Shown here one piece after another: positions 56,641-64,000 of a DNA stretch of 64,000 nucleotides (position 1 is its first letter; each line of letters opens with the position of its first letter). The stretch spans positions 1 through 64,000 of the forward strand of contig NZ_MSTI01000158.1 in the NCBI RefSeq assembly GCF_001949125.1, written 5' to 3'. The position numbers were made by a program, and so were the translations under genes. The notes below the pieces were generated by a model. That model saw nothing but the letters and a program-made list of their open reading frames with translations, was not told where the DNA came from and did not search any database. The DNA is from Deinococcus marmoris (lineage in GTDB: Bacteria > Deinococcota > Deinococci > Deinococcales > Deinococcaceae).

Positions 56641-59211
56641 ATGACCGTCGGCCACCGTCCCTCGTCTGGGCTGGTGTCTGGGCCGCCCCAGACCCAGCTC
56701 CAGGCGCTGCAACGCGCCATTCCCGAACTGCTGAGTGTCGATCCGGCCCAGGCCCTGACCCTGGCGCGGACCTGTTGCTCGCTGACGGCAGACCAGGAGT
56801 CCTGCGAGGCTGCGGAGAGCCGGGTGCTGCTGGGCCGGGCCTTGCAGGCCAGCGGGCAACAGGCCGAGGCGCTGATTGAATTCATCCACGCCGCCACGAG
56901 CTTTGGGCATCTGGGTCAATCCGTTTCCGAAGCCGAGGCCCGGAGCTTCGCGGGCAAGTTGCAACTCGATCTCGGGCATTTTGAAGAGGCGGCGGAACAC
57001 CTGGAGCGGGCTGTCCAACTCGCTCAGGTTCATACAGAAGGACAGGGAATCCAGGCGACAGCGCTGAACCATCTTGCCATCGTTAACCACCATCAGGGCA
57101 AGGTAGCCGAAGCCCTGGGACTGCTCCATCAGGCCCTACGCTTGCGTGAAGACGAAGCGAACATGACGGGTCAGATTCAGTGTCTGATCAACATTGGCAA
57201 TATTCAAATGTGGTTTGGTCAATATGAAGAGGCCATCAAATCATTGACACGTGCCTACGCTCTTTACAAGACGCAGCCTGCTGACCTCAAGTTAGAAACC
57301 CCAATTCTGCACAATCTGGCCCACGTCCACAGCATGAGGGGCGACAACGGGCTGGCCATTGAGGTCATGGAGGCGGCGTACAAGTCGGCGGCGGAGTCCA
57401 GAGACCGGCAGATTCAGGCCACGGCCAGTCTCAATCTTGGTATGTGCTGCCTTGACGCCCGGCAGTTTGACCGTGCGCGCGAGTACCTGCAACTGGCCCT
57501 GGACCTCAGCCGCGAGTTGAAGTATCAGGTGGGCGAACTGCACGCGCTGGACAGTCTGGGGAACCTGTACCGTCAGACCGAGGAACCGGTGCGGGCCGTG
57601 CAGACCATCAATGAGGCGCTGGGTATCGCGCTGGAGATCGGCTCCAAACAGGGCGAATTGGAGGCCCGGCTGCAACTGGGACGGTTGCATCTGCAACAAG
57701 GGGTGCTGGACGCAGCCCAGCAGGAACTTGAGACGGGCCTGAGCCTGGCCATCGACATCCAGTCGGTCAAGGAGCAGGCTGAGGCTCACGAGGCGCTGGC
57801 CGAGTATTTTGAGCGGTGCGGCGATCTGGAGCCGGCGCTGGCCCACAGCCGCGAACTGATCCGTATCGAGCGCGAACTGTTCAACGCCGAGCGTGATCAG
57901 CAAACCCGCAACCTGAGCATCCAGTTCGAGGTCGAGCGTGCCCGTCATGACGCCGAGATCTACCGTGTGCGCACCGACGTGGAACACCGGGGCCGCGAGT
58001 TGGCCGAACAGCAGGTGCGGGTGCGGACGGCTGAACTGGCCCGCGCCCAGCAGGAGGTGGTCACGCGCCTGGCGATGGCCGCCGAGTACCGCGACGACAC
58101 CACCGGGGAACACACGCGGCGGGTGGGGCGCACCTCGGCGCGCATCGCGCGGGCGCTGGGCTGGCCCGAGGGTAAGGCCAACGTGCTGGGCGTCGCGGCA
58201 CGGCTGCACGACGTGGGCAAGATCGGCATTCCCGACAGCGTGCTGCTCAAGGCGGGCAAGCTGGACACCGCCGAATTCCAGCAGATGCAGACCCACACCC
58301 TGATCGGCGCGCGCATCCTGTCCGGTGGGCGCTCGGAATTGCTACGCCTGGCCGAGGAAATCGCGCTGACGCACCACGAGCGCTGGGACGGCAGCGGCTA
58401 CCCGCGTGGTCTGCGCGACGGTCAGATTCCACTGTCGGGCCGGATCGTGGCGCTGGCCGACGTGTTCGACGCCCTGACCCAGGCGCGGCCCTACAAGCGG
58501 GCCTGGACCGCGCAGGAGGCGCTGGACGAGATTCGCAAGCAGACCGGCACGCATTTCGATCCGCACCTGGTGGAGCTTGCCCTGGAAGTCCTGACCCAGC
58601 CGGACACCCTTGAGGGGGAATGGGGGGAGGAACTGCTTCCCCTGGAGCAGGAGGACGCCAGCCATGTGCTGACCGTGTTCGAACACCTGCTGGTGGAACG
58701 CACCCGTGAACTGGATCAGGCCCGTGCAGAGGCCGAGCGGTTGGCCCTGACCGACAGCCTGACCGGGCTGGGCAACCGCCGGGCCTTCGAACTGATGCTG
58801 GAGCGCACACTGAATCAGGCGGCTGAAGCACGTGGGGAATTTATGGTGATTTCCTTCGATCTTGATGGCCTGAAAAGCGTGAACGACACGCAGGGACACG
58901 CGCAAGGTGACCGCTTCCTTCAAAGTTTTGCGCTGGCGCTGACCAGCGAATTTGGCCAGGTGGGACAGGCTTACCGGATTGGCGGCGACGAATTTGCCAT
59001 TGTCACCACACAACCGCTCGAGGTCAAAACGTCGCAATGCCTATTGAATCAGTTGCAGGAACAGATGCGCCGTCAGGATTTCCAGTCCGCCACGGCCAGT
59101 ATGGGGACCGCCCAGTACCCACAGGATGCCCAGACTGCGGGTGACTTGCTGCGGCTCAGTGATCAGCGGATGTATCAGGTCAAGCTCTCACAGCGTCGCA
59201 AGATGCATTGA
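56641..59211 (+). CDS. TPR / HD-GYP / GGDEF cyclic-di-GMP protein
   Basis: The 856-residue cytoplasmic protein has about nine TPR-like helical repeats (about 20-420), a coiled coil (about 425-490), an HD-GYP phosphodiesterase domain and a C-terminal GGDEF domain. The HD-GYP domain shows RLHDVGKIGIPD and HHERWDGSGYPRGL. The GGDEF domain shows LTDSLTGLGNRRAF, SFDLDGLKSVNDTQGH and YRIGGDEFAIV. Both active sites look intact, so it may both break down and make c-di-GMP. The TPR part should sense a partner protein; the S8 protease gene 12 bp upstream is a candidate link. ATG 56641 is preferred over TTG 56635. Confidence 0.93.
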   Translation: MTVGHRPSSGLVSGPPQTQLQALQRAIPELLSVDPAQALTLARTCCSLTADQESCEAAESRVLLGRALQASGQQAEALIEFIHAATSFGHLGQSVSEAEARSFAGKLQLDLGHFEEAAEHLERAVQLAQVHTEGQGIQATALNHLAIVNHHQGKVAEALGLLHQALRLREDEANMTGQIQCLINIGNIQMWFGQYEEAIKSLTRAYALYKTQPADLKLETPILHNLAHVHSMRGDNGLAIEVMEAAYKSAAESRDRQIQATASLNLGMCCLDARQFDRAREYLQLALDLSRELKYQVGELHALDSLGNLYRQTEEPVRAVQTINEALGIALEIGSKQGELEARLQLGRLHLQQGVLDAAQQELETGLSLAIDIQSVKEQAEAHEALAEYFERCGDLEPALAHSRELIRIERELFNAERDQQTRNLSIQFEVERARHDAEIYRVRTDVEHRGRELAEQQVRVRTAELARAQQEVVTRLAMAAEYRDDTTGEHTRRVGRTSARIARALGWPEGKANVLGVAARLHDVGKIGIPDSVLLKAGKLDTAEFQQMQTHTLIGARILSGGRSELLRLAEEIALTHHERWDGSGYPRGLRDGQIPLSGRIVALADVFDALTQARPYKRAWTAQEALDEIRKQTGTHFDPHLVELALEVLTQPDTLEGEWGEELLPLEQEDASHVLTVFEHLLVERTRELDQARAEAERLALTDSLTGLGNRRAFELMLERTLNQAAEARGEFMVISFDLDGLKSVNDTQGHAQGDRFLQSFALALTSEFGQVGQAYRIGGDEFAIVTTQPLEVKTSQCLLNQLQEQMRRQDFQSATASMGTAQYPQDAQTAGDLLRLSDQRMYQVKLSQRRKMH

Positions 59212-59571
59212 GAGGCCGGGCTTGAGAACCGCTTTTCTGGTTCAATCACCCTGGAGTCGCCTCGCTATCAAAGTCCAGCTTTTCGTCATGCTCACCCGCA
59301 GGGCGACGAAATGCCCGTGGGCCATCAAATGATCCTTGTGCGATGGGTGTTTGCTGCATCCTGACCTCTGGTAAGCAGCCTTACCAAAAGCCCGCCCCAG
59401 GGACAACCGAAGTTGGCTCTGGGTCTGACTTCCGGTGAACGGGGTGATCAAAAAGGCGTTGAACTGGGCTGTCAGCAGATTTTTGCCCTGTCCGCCTTCC
59501 TGTCCCTCCCTCTGGCGGGTATACCCCAACCCGACAACGGAGTAGTGAAAAGTAGAGCACCGCGTCCGCCT
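59212..59571. other. Intergenic region
   Basis: No gene recognised in 360 bp. Minus-strand frames contain scattered protein-like phrases but no start; they may be remnants. Confidence 0.4.
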
Positions 59572-60201
59572 TTATTCCTGGGCAGGCAGCCCTGGTTGTT
59601 TCGGTGGCGATTGAAGGCCAAATAACAAGGCCATGCCCAGACCCATGACCAGCATGGTCAGCACGCCATATGGTGCGTAGATATGGCTGCTCAAAAAGGA
59701 GACGCTGCTGAGCATCAACAGCACTGCGCCCGGCCACAGGCGCACGCCATGTCGGACCATCAACAGCCCACAGGTCAGCAGACTGGCCCCCAGAAAAGCC
59801 CACACGCCCACAGCCGCCAGCGCGTTGCCCTCCGCAAAGAGCAGCCGAATGGCCGAAGCGTCCTGACCCTGCAACGTCAGGCGGCCCGTGCCCACGCCTG
59901 CCAGCACGTCCAGCGCTCCGTAATACACGATGTACACGAACGCCAGCACACGGGCCACCCAGGCCAGCACACCGGACAGGGTGTGGCCAGAGACGCCCGA
60001 CAGCAACCACCACAGGTTGACGCCAAGCAAGGGAAACACGGGCATCAGTGCCAGGTGCATGGCCGTCCAGTGCGTGGCCGTGTCTGCGCGAAGGTGGTGT
60101 GGATGCGTCAGCCCAAGACCAGCCAGAACCAGTGGGGCCAGCATCAGCCCAGCCACAGTCCATCCGCGCTGGGGCGTGAAAAGGGGGAACGAAGTCGGCA
60201 T
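59572..60201 (-). CDS. Hypothetical membrane protein, about six segments
   Basis: The 209-residue protein has about six hydrophobic segments (VAGLMLAPLVLAGLGL, VFPLLGVNLWWLLSGV, FVYIVYYGALDVLAGVGTG, VGVWAFLGASLLTCGLL and others). A histidine-rich loop THPHHLRADTATHW follows the first segment, which could bind metal or heme. ATG 60201 avoids overlap with the divergent regulator gene; the frame is open to 60237. The neighbouring HTH gene may regulate it. The family is not recognised. Confidence 0.65.
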   Translation of the reverse strand: MPTSFPLFTPQRGWTVAGLMLAPLVLAGLGLTHPHHLRADTATHWTAMHLALMPVFPLLGVNLWWLLSGVSGHTLSGVLAWVARVLAFVYIVYYGALDVLAGVGTGRLTLQGQDASAIRLLFAEGNALAAVGVWAFLGASLLTCGLLMVRHGVRLWPGAVLLMLSSVSFLSSHIYAPYGVLTMLVMGLGMALLFGLQSPPKQPGLPAQE

Positions 60202-60217
60202 GCAGAAAGGGTCCCTG

Positions 60218-60223
60218 TAAACT
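60218..60223 (+). promoter_or_regulatory. Leaderless -10 box (TAAACT) of the HTH gene
   Basis: TAAACT lies 8 nt before ATG 60232. A GAGGTGAG close to the ATG is too near to be a standard ribosome site. Confidence 0.45.
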
Positions 60224-60231
60224 GAGGTGAG

Positions 60232-60867
60232 ATGCAACGGCCCACCTCACCTGCCGAAGTCGTGACCCTCTCTGACGTGCGTGCGGCCCAGGTGCTGCTG
60301 GACCGGGAAGCCCGTACCTGGTTCAGACCTTTTTTTGGACGCCCGTCTACCGTGTCAGAGGCCGCCCGCGCTCTGGGCAGGCCCGCCAACTCTGTGTTGT
60401 ACCGGGTGCGGGCGTGGCAACGTCTGGGTTTACTGACCGTGGCGCATGAAGAGCGCCGCCGTGGGCGAATCATCCGGCACTACCGTTCGGCGGCGGATCA
60501 TTTCTTCATTCCACAGGCCCTGACGCCCGCCCGTGACCTGACTGAATTGCTGCGAATGATCAACGCGCCGTATCTGGAACTGTCGTATGCCAGCCAGGTT
60601 GCTTTTGCCCAGCGGCTTTCCCCGGAGTGGGGCGTGCAATTTGCCCACTGGGGTGAGGTGGTGGGAGCCACCGGGCCAGGCCAGATCTGGCAGGCAGATG
60701 CGGCGTCCCAGCAGGTGCTGCTGGATCACTTCTGCTTTCCCCAACTTGACCATCAGGACGCGCTGCGTTTTCAGGCCGAGTTGCTGACCCTCTTAGGCCA
60801 TTACGGTCAGGGTACGGGGAACACCACGTACATCTGTCATCTGTCGCTGGTGGCCCTGACGAAATGA
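60232..60867 (+). CDS. Winged-helix transcriptional regulator-like protein
   Basis: The 211-residue protein has an ArsR/MarR-like winged helix at residues about 12-85. It contains PSTVSEAARALGRPANSVLY, then RVRAWQRLGLLTV and the wing EERRRGRIIRHYRS. The C-terminal half is unassigned and may bind a ligand. It is divergent from a membrane protein gene 30 bp away, the usual layout of a local regulator and its target. Confidence 0.72.
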   Translation: MQRPTSPAEVVTLSDVRAAQVLLDREARTWFRPFFGRPSTVSEAARALGRPANSVLYRVRAWQRLGLLTVAHEERRRGRIIRHYRSAADHFFIPQALTPARDLTELLRMINAPYLELSYASQVAFAQRLSPEWGVQFAHWGEVVGATGPGQIWQADAASQQVLLDHFCFPQLDHQDALRFQAELLTLLGHYGQGTGNTTYICHLSLVALTK

Positions 60868-60972
60868 AGCGGATCAGTGATGGTGGCTGTCCCATTCCCT
60901 TCCGGTAATTGGCCTGACCACAAGGGGCCTCTGGGCGCGCTTAGCCGTTGTCATGCAGAGGCAACGCCTGGA

Positions 60973-62100
60973 TTACAGGCTCTCCTGCACGCCTCTGGAC
61001 CCTGTGGTCCTGCGGGCACGCCCTGGGGCCTGCCCCTTGCTACCTTTGCGCTGCATCTTCAGCCGGGTGGCCTCTGCTGCCGCCTGAAAATCGATCAGAC
61101 CCGCTTCAACATTCTCCACCGTCAGTGCGAGCTTCTCCGTCTGGGGCGCGCTCTGCGGCGGTGCGGGCATTAGGCGATAAAAAGCCGCTTCCTGGCACAG
61201 TTCCTCATACCGGGCGTTCACCGCAACAGGCATCCCCTCTGGATTCAACTGACACACCAGCAGGTATTCCAGGAACGTCGGCTCCCCACGGTCTGCCACG
61301 AGCAGCAGGGTGTTCGCATAGAAACGGCTGTACGCCCGCCAGGCTGCGGCCAGAGACCGGACAGACCAGTGCGCGATCTCCGGGTGGTGGGCATACAGCT
61401 TCTGGAGATCCTCCCTCGGCAACACACTCTTGCCATAACGCGTTGGGTCAAGGACCAGGGCCAGGCGCACCAGGTCATACAGTCCCCGTGCAAAGCAGAC
61501 GACTCTCCCCTGGGCTTCCCAGCGCCGCAGCATTTTGCGGGTCTGATGCTGAGCTTGCGTAGAACGGGAGCTGTAGACCGCTTCGGCCAAGCGGTCCACC
61601 GTCATCGGCCAGGCGGCCTGCCGCGCCAGGTGCCAGTCCACATCCACGGCTACCTGGGTGACCTGCTGCGAGATGTGAGAAGACCTGAGGTCTTCTCCTT
61701 TTACACGGGGCAGCGCGTTCGCACTCGCCTGTTCTGCTCCTGGCGTCGTGTCGTGCTGAAGGCGCAGGAAGTGGCGGGCGTCATCGAGATGGACGTGCAC
61801 AGGTGCGGTCCGCGCCTGCCCCTTCATGGGCGCACTCTGGAGGTGATGCCGCCGCACCCAGCGCTTCAACTCAGCCATGCTCACTGTAGTGAGGTAGGCC
61901 AGATCGGCGAGGCTGACCCAGGTGTAAAGCTCGGCGTGAGGGCCATACAGGTAGCGAATGGCCTCGTCCAGCGTGCAGCGCAGTTCTTCTGCCACGAAAG
62001 CGGGACTCAACGGTCCGTAGACGCGGTGAAGTTGACGGAGATGCTCTTGAGGCGGCAGTGCGCCGGGGGTGGCGTGCGAAATCAAGCTCTTAGAGTACAT
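60973..62100 (-). CDS. Unknown protein translationally coupled to the integrase
   Basis: The 375-residue protein starts at ATG 62100, overlapping the integrase stop by 11 bp. Two parts look like winged helices: LSPAFVAEELRCTLDEAIRY near the N-terminus, and TVDRLAEAVYSSRSTQAQHQ leading to MLRRWEAQGRVVCFARGLYD in the middle. A charged tail rich in Arg/Lys (QRKGSKGQAPGRARR) follows. DNA binding is likely, perhaps as a helper of the recombinase, but no family is recognised. Confidence 0.65.
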   Translation of the reverse strand: MYSKSLISHATPGALPPQEHLRQLHRVYGPLSPAFVAEELRCTLDEAIRYLYGPHAELYTWVSLADLAYLTTVSMAELKRWVRRHHLQSAPMKGQARTAPVHVHLDDARHFLRLQHDTTPGAEQASANALPRVKGEDLRSSHISQQVTQVAVDVDWHLARQAAWPMTVDRLAEAVYSSRSTQAQHQTRKMLRRWEAQGRVVCFARGLYDLVRLALVLDPTRYGKSVLPREDLQKLYAHHPEIAHWSVRSLAAAWRAYSRFYANTLLLVADRGEPTFLEYLLVCQLNPEGMPVAVNARYEELCQEAAFYRLMPAPPQSAPQTEKLALTVENVEAGLIDFQAAAEATRLKMQRKGSKGQAPGRARRTTGSRGVQESL

Positions 62101-63001
62101 CCGGCAGACTGGCCGCCGCCAGGACCAGTTGCTGCGCCTTGACCCGGCCATAAATCGCCGTCGTCGCCGGGTTCTCATGGCCCAGAATGGTGCCGATCTC
62201 GTGCAGGCTGCGGCCCTGTTCCACGAGTGCGGTGGCGAAGCTGTGCCGCATCTTGTGCGGGCTGACCTTGGCCGAGTCCAGGCCCGCCCGGATGGCCGCC
62301 GCAGTGGTGGCCGCCTGCATGGTGCGGATGCTGAACGGCTGACCGCGCTGCGCCCCGCTCAGGTAGCTCCAGACGTAGGAGCTTGTCGGATGGCCGTCTA
62401 CCTTGCGCACCTTGAGCCACTGCATCAAGGCCCGCTGGGCGGTGCCGGACAGCGGCACCGTCCGTTCCTTGTCTCCCTTCCCGATCACGCGGATGCTGAC
62501 GGGTTCGCCGTCGCGGTACGCGATGCGGTCAAACGTCAGGCCCAGCACCTCGGAGATGCGCGCCCCCGTGCCGTACAGGAAGGCAATGAACGCCCAGTTC
62601 CTCAGCGCCTTGTCTGCGTTCTTATCGCTATGCGCAGCATTCAGCAGCTTGGCGATGTCCGGCGTCTCCAGATACTTGGGAAGTCGTCCCGGCAGTTTGG
62701 GCCGTTTGATCTCACCTGGAGGATTGCCGACACCTGAAACATGCTGCACGTCGCGCAAGAAGGTCCAGAACTTGCTCCAAGACGCGATCAATCGGTGGAC
62801 GCGATGTGGCTTCGGACGAATGCTGGCCAGAAAGCCGCGCAGCTCCAGCGCAGTGACCTCTTCCCAGGCACACGGCTCCTCAAACTCGTCGTCCAGCCAG
62901 TTGCGCAGCATCTGTACGTCGGCCACGTACGCGCGCACTGTGGCGGGGCTGCGGCGTTCCTCGATTTCCAAGTAATGGCGGAAGGCTTCGATCTGGTTCA
63001 T
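62090..63001 (-). CDS. Tyrosine recombinase, XerC/D-like
   Basis: The 303-residue protein has an N-terminal SAM-like domain (about 1-90) and a catalytic domain with all residues: Arg148 (GTGARISEV), Lys175 (IGKGDKERTV), His249 and Arg252 (SPHKMRHSF), His275 (LGHENP) and Tyr284 (TAIYGRV). AGGAG lies 6 nt before ATG 63001. XerC/D-like integrases act at dif-like sites with two 9-11-bp arms; such a site lies at 63586-63609. Its stop overlaps the unknown 375-residue gene. Confidence 0.92.
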   Translation of the reverse strand: MNQIEAFRHYLEIEERRSPATVRAYVADVQMLRNWLDDEFEEPCAWEEVTALELRGFLASIRPKPHRVHRLIASWSKFWTFLRDVQHVSGVGNPPGEIKRPKLPGRLPKYLETPDIAKLLNAAHSDKNADKALRNWAFIAFLYGTGARISEVLGLTFDRIAYRDGEPVSIRVIGKGDKERTVPLSGTAQRALMQWLKVRKVDGHPTSSYVWSYLSGAQRGQPFSIRTMQAATTAAAIRAGLDSAKVSPHKMRHSFATALVEQGRSLHEIGTILGHENPATTAIYGRVKAQQLVLAAASLPDVL

Positions 63002-63034
63002 GGCTGCTCCTGGTTGAAAAGGCATGTGCCGCAG

Positions 63035-63508
63035 TCACTCCGCTGGGGTGTCAGGGTACTGGGCGAAAAACGCATCTCTGAGTTCTGGCCCGAAGAACAC
63101 GACGAGGTTGTCCGTCCGGCCCTCGATCTGGAGCGTACCGGGGTCCACTTCAGCCGTGACGATCAACACCTGCTGCCCTCCAATCTGCACGGCGGCCTCG
63201 TTTGGCAGCAGACGCAGCGCTGCCAGCGGCTGCCCGATGTGCCCCTGCCAGTCTGGGTGGGCGGACACGTCCTCGAAAACGCCCGTCCTGAGAAAGTCCA
63301 CCATGCAGCCGGGGTAAACGCTCAACTCCTCGTCGGCAGCGTTATCCCAGGTCACGAAAAAGCGGCCCGTGTCGAAGACCAGCTCCACGCCCTGGCCGAC
63401 ATCGTGGAAACCGGGCCAGTTCAGATCTGTATTGGCCTCGCCTTCGGGACGGTAGTACAACACACGCCGGAGAGATTGGCCGATGAACGATTGGAGACTG
63501 TCGGACAT
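63035..63508 (-). CDS. Hypothetical protein
   Basis: The 157-residue protein looks compact and globular (RRVLYYRPEGE, VELVFDTGRFFVTWDNAADEE, QQVLIVTAEVDPGTLQIEGR). It has no signal or membrane segment. AAGGTG lies 7 nt before ATG 63508. It lies 33 bp upstream of the integrase on the same strand. The family is not recognised. Confidence 0.65.
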   Translation of the reverse strand: MSDSLQSFIGQSLRRVLYYRPEGEANTDLNWPGFHDVGQGVELVFDTGRFFVTWDNAADEELSVYPGCMVDFLRTGVFEDVSAHPDWQGHIGQPLAALRLLPNEAAVQIGGQQVLIVTAEVDPGTLQIEGRTDNLVVFFGPELRDAFFAQYPDTPAE

Positions 63509-63585
63509 ACCTTCACCTTTCCATAGAGGCGAACCTGCTCTTGACGACTTGGCGAATCTCCTCTAATCCCGATTCTAACCCTTCC

Positions 63586-63609
63586 TGCGTGAAAATCTGA
63601 TTTCACGCA
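63586..63609. promoter_or_regulatory. Perfect inverted repeat, dif-like (9-6-9)
   Basis: TGCGTGAAA and TTTCACGCA are exact complements around the 6-bp centre ATCTGA. This is the geometry of a tyrosine-recombinase core site; an operator for the hypothetical gene that starts 78 bp away is the alternative. Confidence 0.6.
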
Positions 63610-63703
63610 ATAGGGGACTGACGCTTGGAACGGGGGATTTGTGCGGCTGGACGGCAAATATCCGCAGAGGGCCGCTCTGCCAGAGGACGGCTTCGAGAAA
63701 ATC

Positions 63704-63733
63704 CTGCGTGAAATATACCCGAAGCTGCGTGAA
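63704..63733 (+). repeat. Two direct copies of TGCGTGAAA
   Basis: The copies start at 63704 and 63725, 21 bp (two helical turns) apart, in the same orientation as the left arm of the palindrome at 63586. Confidence 0.6.
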
Positions 63734-63884
63734 ATGGTAGGAATCCAGACGCTTCATCCATGATCCGTTATGGCTGAGAAGATCTGCTGATAACCGTCTC
63801 CCAAGTCTAGCGGCACGGTCCTTTCCCACGGTGCCTTTACCTTTTTCAATCAGACCGGGCCAGGCGACGTGCGACGATCCTGAG

Positions 63885-64000
63885 ATGAGCCAACAAGACA
63901 ACATCACCGCCACCAAGCGCTTTGGGGAACTGGTCAACACGGGCAAGCTGGACGGCTTCGCAGAAGTGGTTGCCCCGAACTCGGTTGACCATGACCCGGC
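63885..64000 (+). CDS. SnoaL-like / ester-cyclase-type protein, N-terminal part
   Basis: The gene starts at ATG 63885 and runs off the window edge after 38 codons. The sequence (TKRFGELVNTGKLDGFAEVV followed by APNSVDHDP) matches the beginning of SnoaL-like NTF2-fold proteins, which often read NAPNFVDHDP at this point. These include polyketide cyclases and many uncharacterised stress proteins. The function is unknown. Confidence 0.65.
   Translation, partial: MSQQDNITATKRFGELVNTGKLDGFAEVVAPNSVDHDP

Larger units (their letters stand above)
63509..63884. other. Regulatory or recombination region with repeated motif
   Basis: No gene in 376 bp. Contains the palindrome at 63586-63609 and two further copies of its arm TGCGTGAAA at 63704-63712 and 63725-63733. 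Confidence 0.55.

Overview
The window is a high-GC stretch of a Deinococcus (Deinococcota) genome. The grounds are the gene set (Tat-exported ferritin-like/desiccation-type proteins, DinB, SufU, LGFP, HD-GYP/GGDEF), the density of DinB/HAD/kinase genes, and a repeated promoter layout in which a TANNNT -10 box sits 5-9 nt before the start codon (leaderless mRNA, a known Deinococcus habit). Species is not assigned.

Layout. (1) 1-651: tail of an IS5-type insertion sequence next to a gene fragment. (2) 0.7-33.7 kb: mostly orderly chromosomal genes: RAM-domain regulator, M20 amidohydrolase, SufU, diguanylate cyclase, a divergent LacI regulator/MFS pair with a palindromic operator, two ferritin-like paralogues (7.1 and 29.8 kb), tRNA-Leu(CAG), an esterase/rRNA-methyltransferase-like/phosphatase/DinB run, FAD oxidoreductase plus two sugar ABC permeases, NADP-isocitrate dehydrogenase, a Panacea-domain/membrane-protein pair that looks like a PanAT toxin-antitoxin, acyl-CoA dehydrogenase, LGFP-repeat protein, a Ser/Thr kinase overlapping holA, two ferredoxin-NADP-reductase-like flavoproteins with a Ca2+/H+ exchanger, HIT+HAD, nucleoside hydrolase, and tRNA-Leu(CAA). 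Two families of small mobile repeats are scattered here: a ~180-bp element (four copies) and a 192-214-bp MITE with 13-bp terminal inverted repeats (two copies, one nested in the other family).

(3) 33.7-55.1 kb: an accessory region that begins at tRNA-Leu(CAA) with a tyrosine recombinase. Coding density drops, with several 0.5-1 kb stretches without clear genes, and many genes are broken: a frameshifted PAS domain, a STAND NTPase fragment abutting an alpha/beta-hydrolase fragment, an SDR without its YxxxK motif, and a serine recombinase decayed at both ends. Intact items of interest are a divergent, compact TnpB/RuvC-like protein directly followed by a stand-alone Prim-Pol domain, a double TerD protein lying between 23-bp direct repeats, and a macro-domain/DUF7674-like pair. 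A lipoprotein of 817 aa follows.

(4) 55.1-64 kb: an S8 lipoprotein protease with three exact octapeptide repeats, 12 bp before a TPR/HD-GYP/GGDEF c-di-GMP protein; a divergent membrane protein/HTH regulator pair; then a tyrosine recombinase translationally coupled to an unknown 375-aa protein, with a dif-like perfect inverted repeat (9-6-9) and further copies of its arm nearby; and the start of a SnoaL-like gene at the right edge.

No rRNA and no CRISPR array were seen. Function calls rest on motif recognition by eye; no database search was possible.
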